From Seminibacterium arietis (GTDB taxonomy: Bacteria; Pseudomonadota; Gammaproteobacteria; Enterobacterales; Pasteurellaceae), in the NCBI RefSeq assembly GCF_042675725.1, contig NZ_JBHTJN010000008.1, positions 124,001 through 188,000 on the forward strand: 64,000 nt of DNA, read 5' to 3'. Positions 61,177 through 64,000 of this stretch are shown piece by piece. The notes under the pieces were generated by a model that saw only the letters and a list, made by a program, of their open reading frames with translations, was not told the origin of the DNA and did not search any database. Every line of letters begins with the position of its first letter. Within the stretch, counting starts at the first letter, position 1. Made by a program: the position numbers and the translations under genes.

Positions 61177-61322
61177 GTTTATTTTTATCTTTTGGATAGT
61201 TTTTATTTGTCTCCTTTTATAAAAGCTGATCAAACCAAAAGAATTTAAGCCCATACCCTCCTTGTGGGCTTTAATTTTTTTACTTCTTATATTCTCTAAT
61301 TAATCAATAGTGTCGTTACTAT

Positions 61323-62333
61323 TTAGTATCCTAATAATATTGTTCCGCCTTTTGTTGGTAGGATTGTACTATAAATTAATGTCACTGCAGTAAACGCCAA
61401 AATAAAGCCAATTACAATTTTAATTGTGATACTGATTAAAACTTGTTTTTTTGCTGATAAAGCATAAAATTGCCCCAATCGAATTGCACCCAAGCGAGCA
61501 TACCTTACTAAAAGTGCAAACGCTGATAAAGTAATCCCCGTACCCACTGCCATTGCTAAAGCTGATAGCATTCCCCATGAATATAGTTTCAACATATAAG
61601 AAAGGAATAAAATAAAAATAGCCCCCGAGCAAGGACGCATGCCAATACTGCAAATCATTAAAAGTTGTGACTTAACGTTAGTAGCTTCTTCTAATTGTTG
61701 GCTACTCGGCAAATGCTGATGACCACAGCTACAATTTTGATGATAATCAATAATTTTATGTTTTTTTAAAACTGCACTTTGGTTATTTAACATAGGTTTA
61801 AGCTCATAAATTTTATTGATCATAGGCTTAGATAACTTATAAGTAAATTGACGCCATAGGTTTCTAACACCTTGATAAATCCAATATAATCCGAGTAAAA
61901 AAAGCAACCCAAATGCAATTCTTTCTAACCAAAGCTGACTTAATTTAAAATAGCTTGAAGATAAATGCATTAGTACAACTACTACTGAGGTACTCGCTAT
62001 AGCTACTATCCCTTGCACTAGAGAAGCAAGAAAACTTAATTTCATACTAGCTGTTAATTTAGATTCATGGGTAGAAAGGTAACTGGCAATAATAAACTTT
62101 CCATGTCCTGGACCAACGGCATGAAATATACCATATAAAAAACTGATAGCGATCAATAAGCTACCTGCTCTTATCGGCGATTGTTCAATTTGATGCAAAT
62201 AACCAGATATTAATCCATTAAACTCTCTTTGCCATAATAAAACTTGACTAAAAAAATAAGGAAAAAAATAAAGTGCGGTCAATAAAAGCAAAATAAAAAC
62301 TATCACATAAAAAAACTGTTTTTTTAATTGCAT
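61323..62333 (-). CDS. NicO-family nickel/cobalt transporter (RcnA-like)
   Basis: Inner-membrane metal transporter with about six to seven helices, 336 residues. The signature HAVGPGHGKF (about residue 71) and a histidine-rich cytosolic loop (HKIIDYHQNCSCGHQHLP) are typical of NicO/RcnA metal carriers. GMRPCSGAIF is the second family motif. It overlaps the upstream DUF1007 gene by 10 bases, so they form an operon; in other bacteria such pairs import nickel or cobalt with a periplasmic or membrane partner. Whether this one imports or exports is unsettled. Confidence 0.88.
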   Translation of the reverse strand: MQLKKQFFYVIVFILLLLTALYFFPYFFSQVLLWQREFNGLISGYLHQIEQSPIRAGSLLIAISFLYGIFHAVGPGHGKFIIASYLSTHESKLTASMKLSFLASLVQGIVAIASTSVVVVLMHLSSSYFKLSQLWLERIAFGLLFLLGLYWIYQGVRNLWRQFTYKLSKPMINKIYELKPMLNNQSAVLKKHKIIDYHQNCSCGHQHLPSSQQLEEATNVKSQLLMICSIGMRPCSGAIFILFLSYMLKLYSWGMLSALAMAVGTGITLSAFALLVRYARLGAIRLGQFYALSAKKQVLISITIKIVIGFILAFTAVTLIYSTILPTKGGTILLGY

Positions 62334-62986
62334 GTAATTTCTACCTTTTGAGCAAATACTTGTCCTAAAGAATAATCTTCGTCTTTTTGATTAATATCTA
62401 AAGAAGATGCATATTTCCTAATTTTATCACTTACATTAGGTTCAATAACTTTTCCTCGACAATTTTTTGGTAATAGAGAAAAATCTACCGCACTTTTTGT
62501 AGGTTTCTCGTAATACATTGAAACAAAATAAGTGGGATCATAAGTCATCAATTGAAAAGTATCATTAATTAAATTTTTTGGTTTCGATAGCATAAAATCA
62601 AAAAAATACATAACTTCCGCACCATTTGATTTCATGCCATAATTTTTAGGCTTAGCACTGTATTTAATTTTATTTCCTTTTTTATCAAATAAATAGCTAA
62701 AATAATGTTCATTCACAACATTAGTCATAATATCATCTATTAACTTTTGTGTTTCTTTTTTGTTTCCCTGTGCTAGTGCTAAATCATACAATACTGAGGC
62801 TGAGCTGGCTTCATCTAAAATCCACTCTACAGAAAACCCTGTAAGCTGATTATTTTCGACTAAAATTTTATTTTTCATTTCAATAAAAGCATGAGGATGT
62901 GACACTGCATAATGCGGAATAATCAACACGGAAATAAAGAAGAAAATACGAAATAACTTTTTATTCAAATTTACAATCCAATTCAT
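62324..62986 (-). CDS. DUF1007 periplasmic/exported protein paired with NicO transporter
   Basis: ATG at 62986 (MNWIVNLNKKLF) gives 220 residues with an N-terminal hydrophobic signal (RIFFFISVLIIPHYAVS), then HPHAFIE. This histidine-rich start just after cleavage, probably a metal-binding HPH motif, is a DUF1007 feature. The region around residue 165, FVSMYYEKPTKSAVDFSL, is also typical. It overlaps NicO by 10 bases. An upstream start at 63007 adds seven residues. Likely function: periplasmic metal-binding or presentation for NicO. Confidence 0.78.
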   Translation of the reverse strand: MNWIVNLNKKLFRIFFFISVLIIPHYAVSHPHAFIEMKNKILVENNQLTGFSVEWILDEASSASVLYDLALAQGNKKETQKLIDDIMTNVVNEHYFSYLFDKKGNKIKYSAKPKNYGMKSNGAEVMYFFDFMLSKPKNLINDTFQLMTYDPTYFVSMYYEKPTKSAVDFSLLPKNCRGKVIEPNVSDKIRKYASSLDINQKDEDYSLGQVFAQKVEITCN

Positions 62987-63216
62987 GTTTAATTTAACTA
63001 AGAACAACAGTTATAAAAATAGTTCCCTTTTTACTGTAAAAAACAGTGGAGTTATAACTACTAAATTTCATTACTAACCAAAATAGATTGTACTTTATAT
63101 TATTACTAAAGTACTTAACAATAAGTCAATTATATCATCTAGAACGCTAAATTAAGGACTTAATTTATAAATATGCTTATTTAGATTGGACCGTATAGAA
63201 TGCACAAAAGCAAAAA

Positions 63217-63244
63217 AGCCTTGAATACATTAATTTTCAAGGCT
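63217..63244 (-). terminator. terminator of ssrA (tmRNA)
   Basis: AGCCTTGAA and TTCAAGGCT form a perfect 9-bp stem with a 10-base loop; the minus strand continues with a run of six T. It starts 37 bases past the tmRNA 3' end. Confidence 0.88.
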
Positions 63245-63280
63245 ACTTCGTATCTGATAGAACTCTATCTAACTAAAATT

Positions 63281-63646
63281 TGGTGGAGCTGGGGGGAGTT
63301 GAACCCCCGTCCGAAATTACTCTACTGTCAGCACTACACGTTTAGTCTGGTCTTTAATTTCATTTATTCTCTGCGGACAGACACGCGAAAAATAAACTAG
63401 CTCTATTCAATTTAACGTTGCGATCCTATAGCTGCGGCTTCCACGCGATCCCGTTTTAGGTGACTTCTCTTATTTCCCGTCTTACGGGCGAAAGCTAGGG
63501 AGAGAAGGCTATGAGCAGGTTATTAAGCTGCTAAAGCAAATTGTTCGTCATTTGCGACTATTTTTTTGCGGTTTATTTACGAGGCCTACCGCACCTCGAC
63601 GTGCACCTTGAGCTTCGCTAATCCCGTCGAATCCAAAATCAGCCCC
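63281..63646 (-). ncRNA. ssrA: transfer-messenger RNA (tmRNA)
   Basis: Rescues ribosomes stalled on broken mRNAs: tRNA-like part plus short reading frame. The 5' end on the minus strand is GGGGCTGATTTTGGATTCG at 63646; the 3' end GACTCCCCCCAGCTCCACCA-like sequence ends at 63281 with CCA encoded, 366 bases in all. The tag frame begins at 63555 (resume codon GCA) and encodes ANDEQFALAA followed by two stops (TAA TAA). Compared with the ANDEQYALAA I recall for H. influenzae, the Tyr is Phe. The gene has its own terminator. Confidence 0.96.
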
Positions 63647-63707
63647 AAGTTTTAATAATATTAACAAAAATTTATTAATAGTGAAATGAAAAAATTGCAA
63701 TAAATAA

Positions 63708-63732
63708 AAGAGTGAGATAAAAACTCACTCTT
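63708..63732 (-). terminator. terminator of the Ala/Lys/Glu-repeat gene
   Basis: AAGAGTGAG and CTCACTCTT pair around a 7-base loop; on the minus strand T-rich sequence follows. It lies 43 bases past the stop at 63775. Confidence 0.85.
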
Positions 63733-63774
63733 ATGTTGCATAATCTGAATATTATTCAAATAGAATTATTTAAA

Positions 63775-64000
63775 TTATTCAGCGGATTTTTTTACACCCT
63801 CAACTTTATCGCTGATAGCTTCTTTTGCTTCCGTTATTTTTTTAGCAGCCGCATCTTTTACTTCTGTTGCTTTTTCAACTACAGCTTCTTTGATTTCTGT
63901 AGCTTTTTGAGCTGCTGCATCTTTCATTTCAACAGCGGCTTCTTTTGCTTCTGCCATTTTTGTTGCAGTTGCTTCTTTAGCCTCTGCTGCTTTTTCAACT
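63775..64000 (-). CDS. repetitive Ala/Lys/Glu-rich protein (apolipoprotein/LEA-like), 5' end beyond window
   Basis: The frame stays open to the window edge at 64000, so the N-terminus is not seen. The visible residues (about 75) are a continuous amphipathic helix built from loosely repeated 7- to 11-residue units, such as EKATEVKDAAAKK, EIKEAVVEKATEV, AEAKEAAVEMKDAAAQK. The final part ends KVEGVKKSAE. This is LEA_4/apolipophorin-like sequence seen in small bacterial stress proteins and in surface or outer-membrane-associated coiled-coil proteins. No domain can be named. A possible start at 63957 would give 60 residues, but the frame's continuation upstream makes a longer protein more likely. 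Confidence 0.65.
   Translation of the reverse strand, partial: VEKAAEAKEATATKMAEAKEAAVEMKDAAAQKATEIKEAVVEKATEVKDAAAKKITEAKEAISDKVEGVKKSAE

Noticed and set aside
63200..63400. Plus-strand frame across the 3' part of tmRNA.
   Set aside because: It is the antisense of the tmRNA gene; the RNA itself explains the sequence conservation.
1..64000. CRISPR arrays, integrases of intact prophage, or tandem tetranucleotide phase-variation repeats.
   Set aside because: I found no regularly spaced direct repeats, no full integrase, and no tetranucleotide runs in the window.

Overview
The window is chromosomal DNA of a Pasteurellaceae bacterium. The clearest sign is the Haemophilus influenzae-type DNA uptake sequence AAGTGCGGT/ACCGCACTT, scattered through genes and intergenic gaps and in two places paired as an inverted repeat that forms a terminator. 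The base composition is AT-rich, most proteins resemble Haemophilus/Pasteurella homologues, and the tmRNA is Pasteurellaceae-like. I cannot name the species.

Layout. 1-8414 (minus strand): aroG (cut by the window edge), lolC-lolD-lolE, a D-2-hydroxyacid dehydrogenase, kdsA, sirB1-type gene, prmC and prfA. 8591-9376: an IS3-type transposase relic and a frameshifted yfbV. 9604-13909: ackA, pta and an unknown membrane protein. 13972-19460: a lipoprotein, the anaerobic ribonucleotide reductase pair nrdD-nrdG with CRP and paired NrdR sites, a Cys-rich EexN-like lipoprotein, a small membrane protein and an XRE regulator. 19407-23774: yjjV, ppiB, cysS and an AGCS amino-acid symporter. 23938-24785: a decayed island with a serine-recombinase tail. 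24780-29177: ribA, pgpB, nagK, ettA.

29288-38796 is the most distinctive block. A LysR regulator faces a seven-gene cluster: SDR dehydrogenase, GntP-type permease, CoA-transferase, thiolase, AMP-forming acyl-CoA ligase, enoyl-CoA hydratase and a FabK-like flavoprotein. The set could carry two acetyl-CoA to butyrate, or run in reverse on imported short-chain hydroxy or enoyl acids. The divergent promoter region holds a perfect CRP site and two palindromes.

38870-40097 is a scrap of lambda-like prophage tail genes. 40240-50023 holds an OmpA/BamE-like lipoprotein, sohB, a TIGR01619-type gene, xthA, lpxL/htrB, a TorD-like chaperone, an NAD(P)H oxidoreductase, nfeD, qmcA, sstT, and a UmuD-like protein that has lost both catalytic residues but sits behind two LexA boxes. 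50124-56763: metR/metE with MetJ boxes, a TonB-dependent receptor and a DUF4298 gene. 56861-64000: pykA, tRNA-Val, uvrB, tRNA-Asn, a NicO/DUF1007 metal-transport pair, tmRNA, and the end of a repetitive Ala/Lys/Glu-rich protein running off the edge.

Most of the sequence is housekeeping. The items most worth a second look are the butyrate-type cluster, the SOS-controlled dead UmuD paralogue, the paired NrdR/CRP control region, the prophage scrap, and single-base homopolymer frameshifts.
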